The position numbers were made by a program, and so were the translations under genes. A stretch of DNA of 64,000 nt from Porticoccaceae bacterium (lineage in GTDB: Bacteria; Pseudomonadota; Gammaproteobacteria; Pseudomonadales; Porticoccaceae). The first letter of the stretch is position 1. Each line of letters starts with the position of its first letter. This document shows, piece after piece, positions 29,962 through 40,385 of the stretch. The notes beneath the pieces were generated by a model that saw nothing but the letters and a program-made list of their open reading frames with translations, was not told the origin of the DNA and made no database searches. The DNA is taken from assembly GCA_902562425.1 (NCBI GenBank), contig CACETF010000004.1, positions 62,001 through 126,000 on the forward strand, written 5' to 3'.

Positions 29962-30828
29962 TCAGACTATTTTCTCGATCTGCTCTGCAACTTCTGTCGC
30001 GAAATCAACCTCTTCTTTGATAATCCCCTCACCAACTTCAAAGCGGATAAATGCTGTAACATCTGCGTTCGCCTCCGCAACCAACTGTCCAATCGTTTTA
30101 TCTGGATCTTTCACGAAGGGCTGGTCAATGAGACTGCTCTCTTTCAAAAATTTTGCGACTCTGCCAGAAACCATTTTTTGAACAATTTCCTCAGGCTTAC
30201 CACTGTCTCGCGCCTGGGCTATATAAATTTCTTTTTCAGCTGCGATAACAGATTCAAGCATATCCTCCGATCTGACAACGGCGGGGTTGACAGCAGCGAC
30301 ATGCATCGCTACTTGTCGCGCAAGTTCAGAGCTACCGCCAGTTAATCCTACTACAACTCCGATACGACGATTGCTATGCAAATATGAGCCGACCACGGGG
30401 GCTTTGAGTGACTTGAATCGCCTTAGAAGAATATTTTCACCAATCTTCTGAATCAAATCATTCCGTTTCTGCTCTAAACGATTATTTGCTTGGAGCGCGA
30501 CCAGTTCCGTTTCTTGAGTATCGAACGCGGTTTCAAGAACATCTTTAACAAATCCTTGAAAATTATCGTCACGAGCAACAAAGTCGGTTTCACTATTTAC
30601 CTCTATAATCACGCCGAAGTCGTCTGAACTGGCAACTCCGATCGAACCATCTGCGGCTGTTCGCGAAGATTTTTTTGCGGCTTTAAGACCACTCGACTTT
30701 CGTAACATTGCAATTGCTTCATCAATGTCACCATTGCACGTCACCAGCGCTCGTTTGCACTCCATCATTCCCAGTCCCGTCCGCTCTCGCAAATCTTTTA
30801 CGAGAAGCGGTGTTACCAATTTTGTCAT
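29962..30828 (-). CDS. tsf: Translation elongation factor Ts
   Basis: The product has 288 residues from the ATG at 30828, which follows GGGAGG. VKDLRERTGLGMMECKRAL and SETDFVARDDNFQ are EF-Ts hallmarks. It exchanges GDP on EF-Tu. It is separated from rpsB by a terminator-like hairpin. Confidence 0.97.
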   Translation of the reverse strand: MTKLVTPLLVKDLRERTGLGMMECKRALVTCNGDIDEAIAMLRKSSGLKAAKKSSRTAADGSIGVASSDDFGVIIEVNSETDFVARDDNFQGFVKDVLETAFDTQETELVALQANNRLEQKRNDLIQKIGENILLRRFKSLKAPVVGSYLHSNRRIGVVVGLTGGSSELARQVAMHVAAVNPAVVRSEDMLESVIAAEKEIYIAQARDSGKPEEIVQKMVSGRVAKFLKESSLIDQPFVKDPDKTIGQLVAEANADVTAFIRFEVGEGIIKEEVDFATEVAEQIEKIV

Positions 30829-30851
30829 CAAGCACCTCCCCACAAAAAGTT

Positions 30852-30875
30852 AAAAAAAGGGGCAAATGCCCCTTT
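30852..30875 (-). terminator. Hairpin plus U tract between rpsB and tsf
   Basis: Read on the minus strand, AAAGGGGCA pairs with TGCCCCTTT (nine base pairs, two-base loop) and runs into seven T. It has the form of an intrinsic terminator. With tsf starting 24 bases later, it probably ends only part of the rpsB transcripts. Confidence 0.8.
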
Positions 30876-30892
30876 GAATAAAATAAACATTT

Positions 30893-31711
30893 TTAGATCG
30901 AACCTTCGCTATTTGAACCAATTTCTGATTCAGTATTTTTCGAGGATTTGTCTTCCTCAAATATATCCATATCCTTTGCCTCTTTATCAGATATCTCTAT
31001 AAAATCATCTATAGTTACATCTTGTGCAGACTTTTGTTTTCCGGCCAATACAGAATCTGCGATTGAAGCTGAATATAGTTTAATTGCCCTTATGGAGTCG
31101 TCATTTCCCGGAATTATGTAATCAACTCCGTCGGGATCACTATTAGTGTCAACAATCCCTATCACAGGGATTCCGAGCTTATTAGCCTCCTTAATAGCTA
31201 TTCTCTCGTGATCAACATCCACAACGAACAACATATCCGGTAGCCCATTCATATCTTTTATGCCGCCGATGGAATTTTCTAGCTTCTCCTTCATCCTTGC
31301 ACGTAAGAGCACTTCTTTTTTCGTAAGTTTATCAAAGGTCCCGTCTTTCTCCTGCGCTTCTATATCGCGATAGCGACGGATCGAGGCACGAATTGTCTTA
31401 TAATTAGTTAACATACCTCCAAGCCAGCGATGAGATACAAATGGCATAGAACAGCGCTCCGCCTGCTCTTTTACAATTTTTTGGGCCGCTCTTTTGGTTC
31501 CAACAAACAGAATTTCGTTACCGCGGGAAACTGCTTTCTCGACTATATTTAGCGCCTCGTTAAACGCGGGAACCGTATGTTCTAAATTAATCACGTGGAC
31601 TTTGTTTCGAGATCCAAAGATGTACTTACTCATTTTCGGATTCCAAAATCTTGTTTGGTGCCCAAAGTGGACGCCCGCTTGCAACATATCCTTCATGCTT
31701 ACTGTTGACAT
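30893..31711 (-). CDS. rpsB: 30S ribosomal protein S2
   Basis: The product has 272 residues from the ATG at 31711 (after AAGGA); the frame opens 29 codons earlier, but that part is not S2. [22 protein letters not shown] and VTNYKTI-like [11 protein letters not shown] blocks match S2. The C-terminus is long and acidic. It opens the rpsB-tsf-pyrH-frr series. The leader 31712-31880 should hold its promoter and S2 regulatory region; I cannot fix the exact promoter. Confidence 0.96.
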   Translation of the reverse strand: MSTVSMKDMLQAGVHFGHQTRFWNPKMSKYIFGSRNKVHVINLEHTVPAFNEALNIVEKAVSRGNEILFVGTKRAAQKIVKEQAERCSMPFVSHRWLGGMLTNYKTIRASIRRYRDIEAQEKDGTFDKLTKKEVLLRARMKEKLENSIGGIKDMNGLPDMLFVVDVDHERIAIKEANKLGIPVIGIVDTNSDPDGVDYIIPGNDDSIRAIKLYSASIADSVLAGKQKSAQDVTIDDFIEISDKEAKDMDIFEEDKSSKNTESEIGSNSEGSI

Positions 31712-31913
31712 GAGTCTTTCCTTATTCCGGGTTAGCCTTCCGCCTGTCCCAACAGTTAACTCTAATTTTAGGTTCAAAAGCAACCTAAGTTGGAGCACCC
31801 TGGCTGTTGTGTCGACAAGCGTTCGTATTTAACGCAACTACATTTTATTTTGTGGTTACTACAATGGGGGCGTTTTATATCATAAACATAGCAAATAGTG
31901 AAAGAAGAAATTA

Positions 31914-32012
31914 ATGGTACATCGCTCTGAGGTGCTCAAAAGATACGATGAATTCAAGCGCTGGTGCTTTGTCGAAAATATTAAGGAAAAAATAACACGC
32001 AAAGATAGATGA
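31914..32012 (+). CDS. Possible 32-residue basic peptide upstream of map
   Basis: ATG at 31914 follows AAAGAAGAAA; the frame encodes a charged, probably helical peptide (VLKRYDEFKRW, NIKEKITRKDR). It lies between the rpsB leader and map and points the same way as map. It could be a leader peptide or chance. Confidence 0.25.
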   Translation: MVHRSEVLKRYDEFKRWCFVENIKEKITRKDR

Positions 32013-32056
32013 AGAGTTACAATCGCTGTTAAATCACACGATACACAGAGGATATC

Positions 32057-32827
32057 ATGACGGCAACTATTAAATCAGAGGATGATGTAAAAAAAATGCG
32101 TATCGCATGCAGGCTTGCTGCAGAAGTATTGGAGATAGTGGAAAAATATGTGCTTCCCGGGACGTCTACGGATACGCTAAATCAGATCTGTCATGAGCAC
32201 ATCGTGCACAATCAGAATGCAACATCGGCATGCTTAGGATATCGGGGTTTCCCGAAATCTATATGCACCTCTGTAAATCAAGTAGTTTGTCATGGTATAC
32301 CCTCTGAAAAAAAAATCTTGCGAAGTGGAGATATAATAAATATTGATGTAACAGTGCTAAAAGATGGCTGGCATGGGGATACCAGTCGCATGTTTTTGGT
32401 CGGAGAGGTTGCAAGTTTTGCAGAACGATTAGTACAAGTATCACAAGAGTGTCTATACAAAGCGATAGCTCTAGTGGCGCCCGGAACAAGACTCGGTGAC
32501 CTTGGTCATGTCATTCAAGCACATGCTGAAAATAATCACTACTCGATTGTCCGAGAATATTGCGGACATGGCATCGGAAAAGTATTTCATGAGGAGCCAC
32601 AGGTGCTTCATTATGGATCTCCCAACACTGGTCTTATTCTTGAGGAAGGGATGATGTTCACGATTGAGCCTATGCTTAATGCGGGTCGTCATACAACAAA
32701 GCTAAAACGCGATGGATGGACCGTAGAAACAAGTGATGGTCGGCTATCCTCGCAATGGGAACATACAATCTTGGTAACTAGTTCAGGGTGTGAGGTTTTA
32801 ACAGCGCGTAATAATGAATCACTTTAA
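32057..32827 (+). CDS. map: Methionine aminopeptidase type I
   Basis: The product has 256 residues. Metal ligands are visible in INIDVTVLKDGWHGDTSRMF, YCGHGIG, and TIEPML with the closing WTVETSDGRLSSQWEHT. It removes the initiator methionine. It is divergent from rpsB, the classical gammaproteobacterial arrangement. Confidence 0.96.
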   Translation: MTATIKSEDDVKKMRIACRLAAEVLEIVEKYVLPGTSTDTLNQICHEHIVHNQNATSACLGYRGFPKSICTSVNQVVCHGIPSEKKILRSGDIINIDVTVLKDGWHGDTSRMFLVGEVASFAERLVQVSQECLYKAIALVAPGTRLGDLGHVIQAHAENNHYSIVREYCGHGIGKVFHEEPQVLHYGSPNTGLILEEGMMFTIEPMLNAGRHTTKLKRDGWTVETSDGRLSSQWEHTILVTSSGCEVLTARNNESL

Positions 32828-32904
32828 ACACTCAACACGTTCTTTACTCACAAAAAATCTTATTCTTTTTTACAAATATCATATTAAACACTAAATGCAA
32901 GAAA

Positions 32905-35526
32905 ATGAGTTCGATTGAGCTGTATAAAAAAAATATCAAAGAAGCCAATGATTCTTTCGACAAGCGGTTCTATGACGGAGAGTATGCTCACCAGCTTGTG
33001 CACGAGAGATCTCAATTTATGGATAAACTTTTAACCAAAGTCTGGAACCAATATAAATGGCGGTCGGACATAAGTTTAATCGCGGTTGGGGGTTATGGGA
33101 GGGGAGAATTACATCCTCACTCAGATATTGATCTGTTGTTGCTTGCTTCTGAGGACACGATTGCCACAGATAACAAAAATATAGAAAAATTTCTTGCATT
33201 TCTATGGGATCTAAACCTTCAAATTGGACACAGTGTGAGATCCATAAACCAATGTGTAAGTGCTGCTAAAGACGATATCACTATCCTTACAAATCTCTTG
33301 GAAACAAGATTAATCGTTGGAGTTAAATCAAGACGGAGCCAATTACTCGACCGCATAGGTCCTCAAAAGCTTTACTCGTCCCGTGCTTTTTATCGCGGAA
33401 AGTTAAAAGAGCAGAGTGAACGATACCGAAAACATGGTGACACTGACTATAACTTGGAACCCAATGTCAAAGAAGCGCCCGGTGGACTAAGGGATATCCA
33501 ATTAATCACATGGATAGCGATATATTACTTCAACGTGGCATATCGTTCAGATTTAGTAACAAAGAAAATTTTCCTAGAGGATGAATATCAAAGGTTGTAT
33601 CAAGATGAAGAATTTCTCTGGCGGGTTCGATATGGTCTTCACATTATCGCGGGACGGCAGGAAGAGCGACTTCTTTTTGACCACCAACGGAAACTAGCGA
33701 CATTACTGGGCTACCAAGATGGCGATGGGAAACTTGGGGTTGAAAAGTTTATGCAAGAATACTATCGGACCGTACTTTCCGTTCGGGGTTTAACTGATGT
33801 ACTGCGTCAGTATCTCGATGAAGTGATACACCGAAACAATAAAGATCGTGAAATTAAATCGTTCAATGATCGGTTTGTGATAAATGGAGAGCTCATCGAC
33901 ACGATATCTGACTCAATCTTTCAAGATAACCCATCCGCAATGCTGGAACTTTTCGTGATACTTGGCGAGAACGAAAACATTAAGGGAATCAGAGCATCTG
34001 TGATTAGACAGCTGCTTCAGTCAGTACACCTTATAGACAAAAAATTTCGATCCAGCAAACATAATCAAAACCTTTTTTTGAGGTTATTAAAGTCTCCCTT
34101 TAAGCTATCGGTACAGCTCAATAAGATGAACCGCTACGGAATTCTTGGGAAGTACCTACCAGCATTCGGCAAAATAATAGGCCAAATGCAGCATGATTTG
34201 TTCCATATATACCCAGTTGATGTTCATACTTTAAAGGTAATCGAAAATATCCGCCGTCTAGCTCGACCGGAGGTAGCTGATCGCTTTCCCATACCATCGC
34301 ATATCTTTAAAAATCTATCCAAACCAGAGCTTTTGATAATAGCCGCGTTATATCATGATATTGCGAAGGGCAGGGGAGGCGATCATTCAAAGCTGGGAGG
34401 AAGTGAGGTCGTAAAATTTGCCAGACTACATGATCTTGCACTAGAAGAAGAAGAATTACTTAAGTGGTTGATAGAGAATCACTTAGTGATGTCGGCCGTA
34501 TCGCAGCGAGAGGATGTCTCAGATCCAAAAGTCATTAGTAAATTCGCAGCGATTGTTGGTAATACTATGCGCTTAGACTTTTTATATGTTTTAACCGTTG
34601 GAGATATAAATGCCACTAACCCAAATCTTTGGACTGAGTGGAAAGGATCGCTGATGCAGCAATTGTATGCGGCAACAAAACGTTATTTAAATCGGGTAAA
34701 TCTGACTCCAATAGATAAAAATCGTTGGTCAGCAAATGCAAAACATAAAATCTTTCGTCGTTTAGGGGACATTGGAATCTCTTCATCAGCAGCTGAAAGT
34801 GTTTGGGCTAAACTCGGCACGGAGTTTTTCCTTCGTGAAACTACTGAGGATATAGTAAGGTACACGACTGCAATTATCAAAAACTTTAAAATCAAAGGTG
34901 GCTCAATCTCAGGCAATAACCACGTTATTCTGCTCAAGAATATTGGTATAGAGGTACAAATCGCAACGCAGATCTTTGTGTACTCGAAAGATATTCACAA
35001 CATACTTGCGGTCATAGCCGCTACACTGGAGAAACTAGAATTAAACATTCAAGACGCCCGACTTCACACGAATGGTAATGGAGATGCTTTTGACGTCTTT
35101 TATGTACTCACCTCACATGGCCAACCGGTCAGTAATGAAATCTTGGTAAGAGAGGGAATAGTCGAATCACTATCTCATGCAATTAGCAACCCTGAAACGG
35201 TGTCCATTACACCCAGTCGCAGAACACCAAGGAGATTAAAAAGTTTTAAACGTAAAACTAAAGCAATCTTTAGCAGTAATCTAGAGAATAATACGACCGT
35301 TCTTGAAGTACTAACTCCGGACAGACCCGGGTTGTTGGCGCTACTCGCTAATATATTCTTTCGCTTTAATCTCCGACTTCTTACTGCTAAAATCTCTACC
35401 TTAGGTGAACAAGTTGAGGATATTTTTTATTTGACCAATTCCAATTATCAACCGATCAACGATCAAAATATATGTCAAGAGCTTTCGAAAACAATTTGTG
35501 AAGAACTTGATTCCCGTAACCAATAA
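32905..35526 (+). CDS. glnD: Bifunctional PII uridylyltransferase/uridylyl-removing enzyme
   Basis: The product has 873 residues. Nucleotidyltransferase motif GGYGRGELHPHSDIDLLLL at 62-80, HD domain around residue 490 (LYHDIAKGRGGDHS), and two C-terminal ACT domains (about 690-770 and 800-870). It senses glutamine and modifies PII proteins, controlling nitrogen assimilation. It follows map by 77 bases. Confidence 0.96.
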   Translation: MSSIELYKKNIKEANDSFDKRFYDGEYAHQLVHERSQFMDKLLTKVWNQYKWRSDISLIAVGGYGRGELHPHSDIDLLLLASEDTIATDNKNIEKFLAFLWDLNLQIGHSVRSINQCVSAAKDDITILTNLLETRLIVGVKSRRSQLLDRIGPQKLYSSRAFYRGKLKEQSERYRKHGDTDYNLEPNVKEAPGGLRDIQLITWIAIYYFNVAYRSDLVTKKIFLEDEYQRLYQDEEFLWRVRYGLHIIAGRQEERLLFDHQRKLATLLGYQDGDGKLGVEKFMQEYYRTVLSVRGLTDVLRQYLDEVIHRNNKDREIKSFNDRFVINGELIDTISDSIFQDNPSAMLELFVILGENENIKGIRASVIRQLLQSVHLIDKKFRSSKHNQNLFLRLLKSPFKLSVQLNKMNRYGILGKYLPAFGKIIGQMQHDLFHIYPVDVHTLKVIENIRRLARPEVADRFPIPSHIFKNLSKPELLIIAALYHDIAKGRGGDHSKLGGSEVVKFARLHDLALEEEELLKWLIENHLVMSAVSQREDVSDPKVISKFAAIVGNTMRLDFLYVLTVGDINATNPNLWTEWKGSLMQQLYAATKRYLNRVNLTPIDKNRWSANAKHKIFRRLGDIGISSSAAESVWAKLGTEFFLRETTEDIVRYTTAIIKNFKIKGGSISGNNHVILLKNIGIEVQIATQIFVYSKDIHNILAVIAATLEKLELNIQDARLHTNGNGDAFDVFYVLTSHGQPVSNEILVREGIVESLSHAISNPETVSITPSRRTPRRLKSFKRKTKAIFSSNLENNTTVLEVLTPDRPGLLALLANIFFRFNLRLLTAKISTLGEQVEDIFYLTNSNYQPINDQNICQELSKTICEELDSRNQ

Positions 35527-35601
35527 CACTTTTTATATGTTTACTAAGTGACAACACTTAAGTGACTTCTCTGACCCCCCGACCATATTGAGCTAATAAA
35601 A

Positions 35602-36798
35602 TTGAATCCGGCCCTACTAAAATTGCAAGAATATCCTTTTGAACGTCTCAAAAAGCTTTTGAATCCAGTGCCTCCAAATTCAAACTTCAAACCCATAAAG
35701 TTGTCCGTTGGGGAGCCAAGGCACAAACCACCGGAGTTCGTATTACAAGCCCTGAGCGATGCCCGTCATGATCTTGGATATTATCCAACAATAAAAGGAA
35801 GTGATCTCTTGAGGGCCTCTGCCGCCGCTTGGCTCGAAAATAGATATAACCTCGCTTCAGAATCTATTGATCCAGACACACAGGTCATCCCAGTAAATGG
35901 GACAAGGGAAGGAATTTTTTCCTTTACTCAAGCATGTATAGACCGTGAAAACAATCCCTTGGTCGTTACTTGCAACCCTTTTTATCAAATATACGAGGGC
36001 GCAGCCATTCTTGCAGGCGCCGAACTCTGGTATTTGGACTGTCATGAGGAGAGTCGTTTCCTCCCAGATCTCTCTTCGGTGCCAACAAAAGTTTGGGAGC
36101 GCTGCCAGATTTTACATTTCTGCACTCCGGGCAATCCAACTGGCTCCTGTATCGGAATTGATCAGATGTGTGTCGCTCTTCACTTAGCTGAAAAATATGA
36201 TTTCATAATCGTGAGTGACGAGTGCTACTCAGAAGTTTACTTGGATGAAAGATCACCGCCAATCGGTCTTTTAGATGCATGTAAAGTAGTTGGTAACAAC
36301 GAATTTAAAAGATGTGTTATTTTTCACAGCTTATCGAAACGTTCTAATTTGCCGGGGCTAAGATCTGGCTGTGTTTCTGGTGATCGTGTTCTTATCGAGC
36401 GATTTTTACATTATCGGACTTATCATGGATGCGCAATGTCTCCAGCGGCCCAAGCCGCGTCAATCGCCGCTTGGAGCGATGAATCTCATGTCACTGCAAA
36501 TCGGGAAAAATACAAAGAAAAATTTGCTAAAGTAACTGCGGTGCTGAAGCCCGCTTTGGAATTTTTTGTGCCAAAAGCTAGCTTTTATTTATGGCCAAAA
36601 ACCCCTGTTGACGATATACGGTTCTGCAAGGAGCTATATCAAAGCCAAAACGTGACTGTTTTACCTGGACAATATATGGGTCGAACTACGTCCGCAGGAA
36701 ATCCGGGTACAAACAGAGTGAGAATGGCGCTTGTTGCTGAGGTGGATGAGTGCATGGAGGCTGCAGGGCGGATTATAAATTATGTTGAGGGACTCTAG
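35602..36798 (+). CDS. dapC: N-succinyldiaminopimelate aminotransferase
   Basis: The product has 398 residues from a TTG start (LNPALLKLQEYPFERLKKLL matches the family N-terminus; no ATG is near). It is a class I/II aminotransferase with HFCTPGNPTGSC, VSDECYSEVY and the PLP lysine in HSLSKRSNLPGLRSG (about 245). It acts in the succinylase branch of lysine and diaminopimelate synthesis, together with dapD two genes on. Its stop shares one base with the nth GTG. Confidence 0.9.
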   Translation: MNPALLKLQEYPFERLKKLLNPVPPNSNFKPIKLSVGEPRHKPPEFVLQALSDARHDLGYYPTIKGSDLLRASAAAWLENRYNLASESIDPDTQVIPVNGTREGIFSFTQACIDRENNPLVVTCNPFYQIYEGAAILAGAELWYLDCHEESRFLPDLSSVPTKVWERCQILHFCTPGNPTGSCIGIDQMCVALHLAEKYDFIIVSDECYSEVYLDERSPPIGLLDACKVVGNNEFKRCVIFHSLSKRSNLPGLRSGCVSGDRVLIERFLHYRTYHGCAMSPAAQAASIAAWSDESHVTANREKYKEKFAKVTAVLKPALEFFVPKASFYLWPKTPVDDIRFCKELYQSQNVTVLPGQYMGRTTSAGNPGTNRVRMALVAEVDECMEAAGRIINYVEGL

Positions 36799-37451
36799 TG
36801 CGCAGACCTGAGCGAGCCTTGTATATAAAGAACAAGCTTCAGAGCTTGTATCCCGAGCCACCAATCCCACTCAAACACAAATCTGCATATCAACTACTGA
36901 TAGCAGTTCTTTTGAGCGCTCAATGCACAGATGCTCGAGTTAATAAGGTTACTCCTGATCTATTCAGTATAGCAAACAACGCCTTTGAAATGATCAAAAT
37001 CCCAATAGAGGTCATTTATAAAATAATTCGACCCTGTGGCCTAGCCCCCAAAAAATCTCGCGCGATTTTGGAGCTTTCTGATATTTTGGTTGCTTGTTAT
37101 GGCGGCGAAGTGCCGAGAGAACTAGACAAACTAGAAGCATTACCAGGCGTTGGTCATAAAACCGCAAGTGTTGTAGTATCACAAGCATTTGGTACTCCAG
37201 CATTTCCTGTTGACACTCATATTTTTCGCCTTGCTCAAAGATGGGGCTTAACAAAGGCAAAAAATGTTAAAGGCGCTGAAAGTGATCTAAAAAAATCTTT
37301 CCCAAAAGACTCATGGAATTCCCTTCACCTTCAAATGATATTTTATGGACGAGAATTTTGCTCAGCCAGAGGCTGTAACGGGATGATATGCGAAATCTGT
37401 CGATACTGTTATCCAAAACGGAGGTCAGCATTTGTGGCTCATAAGGCCTGA
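36798..37451 (+). CDS. nth: Endonuclease III with altered iron-sulfur cysteine spacing
   Basis: The product has 217 residues from GTG. It is a DNA glycosylase/AP lyase for oxidised pyrimidines: helix-hairpin-helix LPGVGHKTA with catalytic K121, and D139 in FPVDTHIFRLA. The [4Fe-4S] loop carries cysteines at 188, 193, 198, 201 and 204. The usual C-x6-C-x2-C-x5-C would need Cys at 195, which is Gly here; 193 or 201 may stand in. It overlaps dapC by one base. Confidence 0.92.
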   Translation: MRRPERALYIKNKLQSLYPEPPIPLKHKSAYQLLIAVLLSAQCTDARVNKVTPDLFSIANNAFEMIKIPIEVIYKIIRPCGLAPKKSRAILELSDILVACYGGEVPRELDKLEALPGVGHKTASVVVSQAFGTPAFPVDTHIFRLAQRWGLTKAKNVKGAESDLKKSFPKDSWNSLHLQMIFYGREFCSARGCNGMICEICRYCYPKRRSAFVAHKA

Positions 37452-37544
37452 CAAATGCTTCTATCCAATTCACTACTTTTATTCTGGTGTTAACCTCTGT
37501 AATTTTGCTATGCTTCATGCACAAGAGCGTTTAGAGAGATATCC

Positions 37545-37930
37545 TTGACGACACTCTACAGAACTTGCGATGCGGTAAAAATTATAATGAAATGGCGCTA
37601 CAACCTCAGCGTTAAGCATTATGTTTATGATCTCAAAAAGGTTGGAATCAAACATCCGACCATTGCCAGCTGGATGAAGCGCTCCATAAGGCAAAAATTT
37701 TTAAACCGTCAAGGCTATTCACGGAACAGGCTGCTTGGGGGAGAACAACAGAAATTCTTTTGCGGTGGCATAACAAATTTCTCCAGGAAACAGCCACTTT
37801 TCATGAAGTGCCCTGTCCAAGATTACAAAAAAACGTCAGCAGTATTTTTAGCGAGGAAAGTTACTCCGCACTGTTGTACGAACTCAGCACCTTGTGCTCA
37901 ATGATAAAAAAGAGAAAAATTCATGAATAA
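37545..37930 (+). pseudogene. Decayed ArsC/Spx-like (YffB-type) reductase gene
   Basis: A frame from TTG at 37545 gives TLYRTCDAVKII, VYDLKKVGI, KFLNRQGYSRNRL and QPLFMKCPV. These line up in order with YffB-type ArsC proteins (TLYG..CDTVKKA, HDYKKDG, LNRRG.TWR, QP.LIKRPV). After the A-run near 37828-37836 the family C-terminus (SEESYSALL) continues in another frame, ending at 37930 inside the dapD start. Two residues before the conserved Cys are missing and the linker is poor. I take it as a pseudogene; a single assembly error is possible. Confidence 0.55.
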
Positions 37931-38951
37931 AATTTATAGTTTTGGCATAGGGGTGGGTAGTAAAAACCAAAAAGGCGAATGGTTAGAGGTTCTCTTTCCT
38001 GATCCCCAGTTTAATCCAGATCCTGGGATCAGTGAGGTACTAATGGCTGTGCTAGGTGATCGGACCGTAGACATTGAGCTCAATAATAATCAGGTTATTG
38101 CTTTAGAATCCGCTCTAAGAACCAGCGGAGATACTTTGATCGCTGACAGCCTAAGGATGCTGTCAGCCTCAGATCGACCTCTTGTTGCAGTTATGTTGAT
38201 CGGCGATGAAGCACCTACATCCGTGCCTCAGGCATATCTCAAACTTCAACTTCTCTCACATAGGCTTGTTCGACCTCACGAAACAAACATAGATGGAATA
38301 TTCGGTATCCTCAAAAATATCGCATGGACTAGCGCAGGACCTATTGATGTAGAAGAGCTTGCTAGCAAAACTGTGGAGGCCAAACTTAGAGGCCAGATCT
38401 TATCCGTAAACTGTATAGATAAATTTCCCAGGATGGTTGATTATATTGTTCCGTCTGGAGTGCGAATTGCTGATGCATCGCGCGTGAGGTTAGGAGCATA
38501 TCTTGGAAAGGGTACAACAGTCATGCACGAGGGGTTCATTAATTTTAATGCTGGCACTGAAGGACCTAATATGGTGGAAGGCAGGATATCCGCTGGCGTT
38601 TTTTGTGGAGCCGGTTCCGATATCGGTGGAGGCGCCTCAATCATGGGCACCCTATCGGGTGGGGGTAATATGGTCATATCAATCGGCTCGCAATGCCTTT
38701 TAGGCGCAAATTCCGGACTGGGAATACCTCTGGGAGATCGTTGCACTGTTGAAGCGGGTTTATACGTTACTGCTGGAACCAAAATAATCTGTATCCATGC
38801 TAATGGGTCTGAATGCGGAGCAGTCAAGGCACATGAACTCTCGCATAAAAATGACCTGCTATTAAGAAGAAATTCGCTTAGTGGGAGGGTCGAATGCCTA
38901 ACAAATAGTAATGCTGTCCAGCTTAATGAGTCGCTCCATTCATCAAACTAG
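37923..38951 (+). CDS. dapD: Tetrahydrodipicolinate N-succinyltransferase, long form
   Basis: The product has 342 residues, the length of the Pseudomonas-type enzyme (E. coli DapD is shorter). [17 protein letters not shown] opens it; the C-terminal half is hexapeptide repeats ([48 protein letters not shown]). It succinylates tetrahydrodipicolinate, the step before DapC. Confidence 0.92.
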   Translation: MNKIYSFGIGVGSKNQKGEWLEVLFPDPQFNPDPGISEVLMAVLGDRTVDIELNNNQVIALESALRTSGDTLIADSLRMLSASDRPLVAVMLIGDEAPTSVPQAYLKLQLLSHRLVRPHETNIDGIFGILKNIAWTSAGPIDVEELASKTVEAKLRGQILSVNCIDKFPRMVDYIVPSGVRIADASRVRLGAYLGKGTTVMHEGFINFNAGTEGPNMVEGRISAGVFCGAGSDIGGGASIMGTLSGGGNMVISIGSQCLLGANSGLGIPLGDRCTVEAGLYVTAGTKIICIHANGSECGAVKAHELSHKNDLLLRRNSLSGRVECLTNSNAVQLNESLHSSN

Positions 38952-39446
38952 ATACGTAAAGCATTATGTTACTGATATTTCGGTTCGTTTGAGTCAGCTT
39001 TGATACATTAATACTTCGCTAAGCTCCAAGTCTAATCTGTTTATAAGAAAAGTTCATTCGAGGCGGGCTGTAATTAATAAAGGATCATCTATCTGAAGTT
39101 TTTTAAAAGATATTTGTAAGATGACACCGAGCTGTGTTGGGACATGAAATAATGAGCCCTTAAAGAAGGAGTAAGTGTTCTACTAAAGTTGACACTCGCA
39201 TGTTTCTTAAAATATCACCCGATTGATTAAAAAACGGCATAAGAATAGTTGTAAATCAAGATAAATCAATATTTTTGTTGGTCATAATTTCATTGTTATT
39301 ATGATTGTTAACATGGCGATATTACTAGTTTTTACATCCCATATTAGACGACACGCTACAAATAATTTATATTGCGATAAACTAAAGAAGGATTAATTTT
39401 CGATCAAATCCTTAAAAGAAATAAACATCAAGGAATCCAGAAAAAC
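38952..39446. other. AT-rich intergenic stretch
   Basis: About 495 bases between dapD and the convergent hydrolase. I see no coding frame, RNA gene or clear terminator. AT-rich with many short repeats of no pattern. Confidence 0.6.
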
Positions 39447-40385
39447 TTAGATGTTTAATGCGCAGCTTTGAATGGCATTTTGAGCAATCATCTGCGCAAA
39501 ATCACCGAATAGTGGCTTAGGCAGATCATGGCCAACCCCAGACAGAATATGCAACGTAGCATGGGGAATATGCGAGGCTGTTTTTATCCCCCCACTGACT
39601 TGAGCAAGTGGGTCATCCTCACCACTGATGACCAACACGGGCATCTTTAAACTCGCTAAAAGCTCAGAACGGTCCGCCGCAAGATTAATGGCCGCCATCT
39701 GCCGAAAATAACTGAGCGGATTTCGCGCACGTTTGGACTCTTCCAAAATCATAGCGCGAAGGGAAGCGTCGGTGACAGGGTATTTTGAACTTCCAATCAT
39801 CTGTAGCGTCTGCACAGAATTATCTAAGGCGGACCTAGTTTTTGAAGGCCTCTTTATCATTTGGAGGGCTACTCTTAAAGTAGGCCAACCCGAACCCCAT
39901 GCCCCACTATTTGACATCATTGAAGTTAATGACAGCACCCTGCCGGGATACCTACCAGCAACTATTTGACATATCATGCCGCCCATCGAAAAACCCACCA
40001 AGTGAGCTGCCGGTATCCCAAGAGCGTCTAAAATACCTACGGTATCCTCGGCCAAATCGTCAAGCGTATACGGTAACGTGATTGATACACCAAAGAGCTT
40101 TGCGATAAATTGTTGCGCCAGACTCGGAGTGCTCGGGCAGTCCAACCATTCACTAAGACCGGTGTCTCGATTTTCAAATCGAATTACATAAAAACCTTTG
40201 TTCACAAGAGCCTCGCAAAACGGAACCGGCCAGCGCACTAACTGGTTATTCAATCCGGCGACAAGAATCAATGGAGAATCTTTTTTATCTCCAAAAGTTT
40301 CATAAGCAAAGGATAATCCATTTGCATGGGTGTAAAACGTTTTATTAACACTGCTAAATCCATCCCTTCCTAGCACTTCGATCAC
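39447..40385 (-). CDS. Alpha/beta-hydrolase fold protein
   Basis: The product has 312 residues from GTG. LVAGLNNQLVRWP is the oxyanion strand, HLVGFSMGGMICQ holds the nucleophile Ser in G-x-S-x-G, a late Asp lies in VISGEDDPLA, and the His in GVGHDLP. It is an esterase, lactonase or epoxide-hydrolase relative; the substrate cannot be told. It stands alone between two long gaps. Confidence 0.85.
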   Translation of the reverse strand: MIEVLGRDGFSSVNKTFYTHANGLSFAYETFGDKKDSPLILVAGLNNQLVRWPVPFCEALVNKGFYVIRFENRDTGLSEWLDCPSTPSLAQQFIAKLFGVSITLPYTLDDLAEDTVGILDALGIPAAHLVGFSMGGMICQIVAGRYPGRVLSLTSMMSNSGAWGSGWPTLRVALQMIKRPSKTRSALDNSVQTLQMIGSSKYPVTDASLRAMILEESKRARNPLSYFRQMAAINLAADRSELLASLKMPVLVISGEDDPLAQVSGGIKTASHIPHATLHILSGVGHDLPKPLFGDFAQMIAQNAIQSCALNI

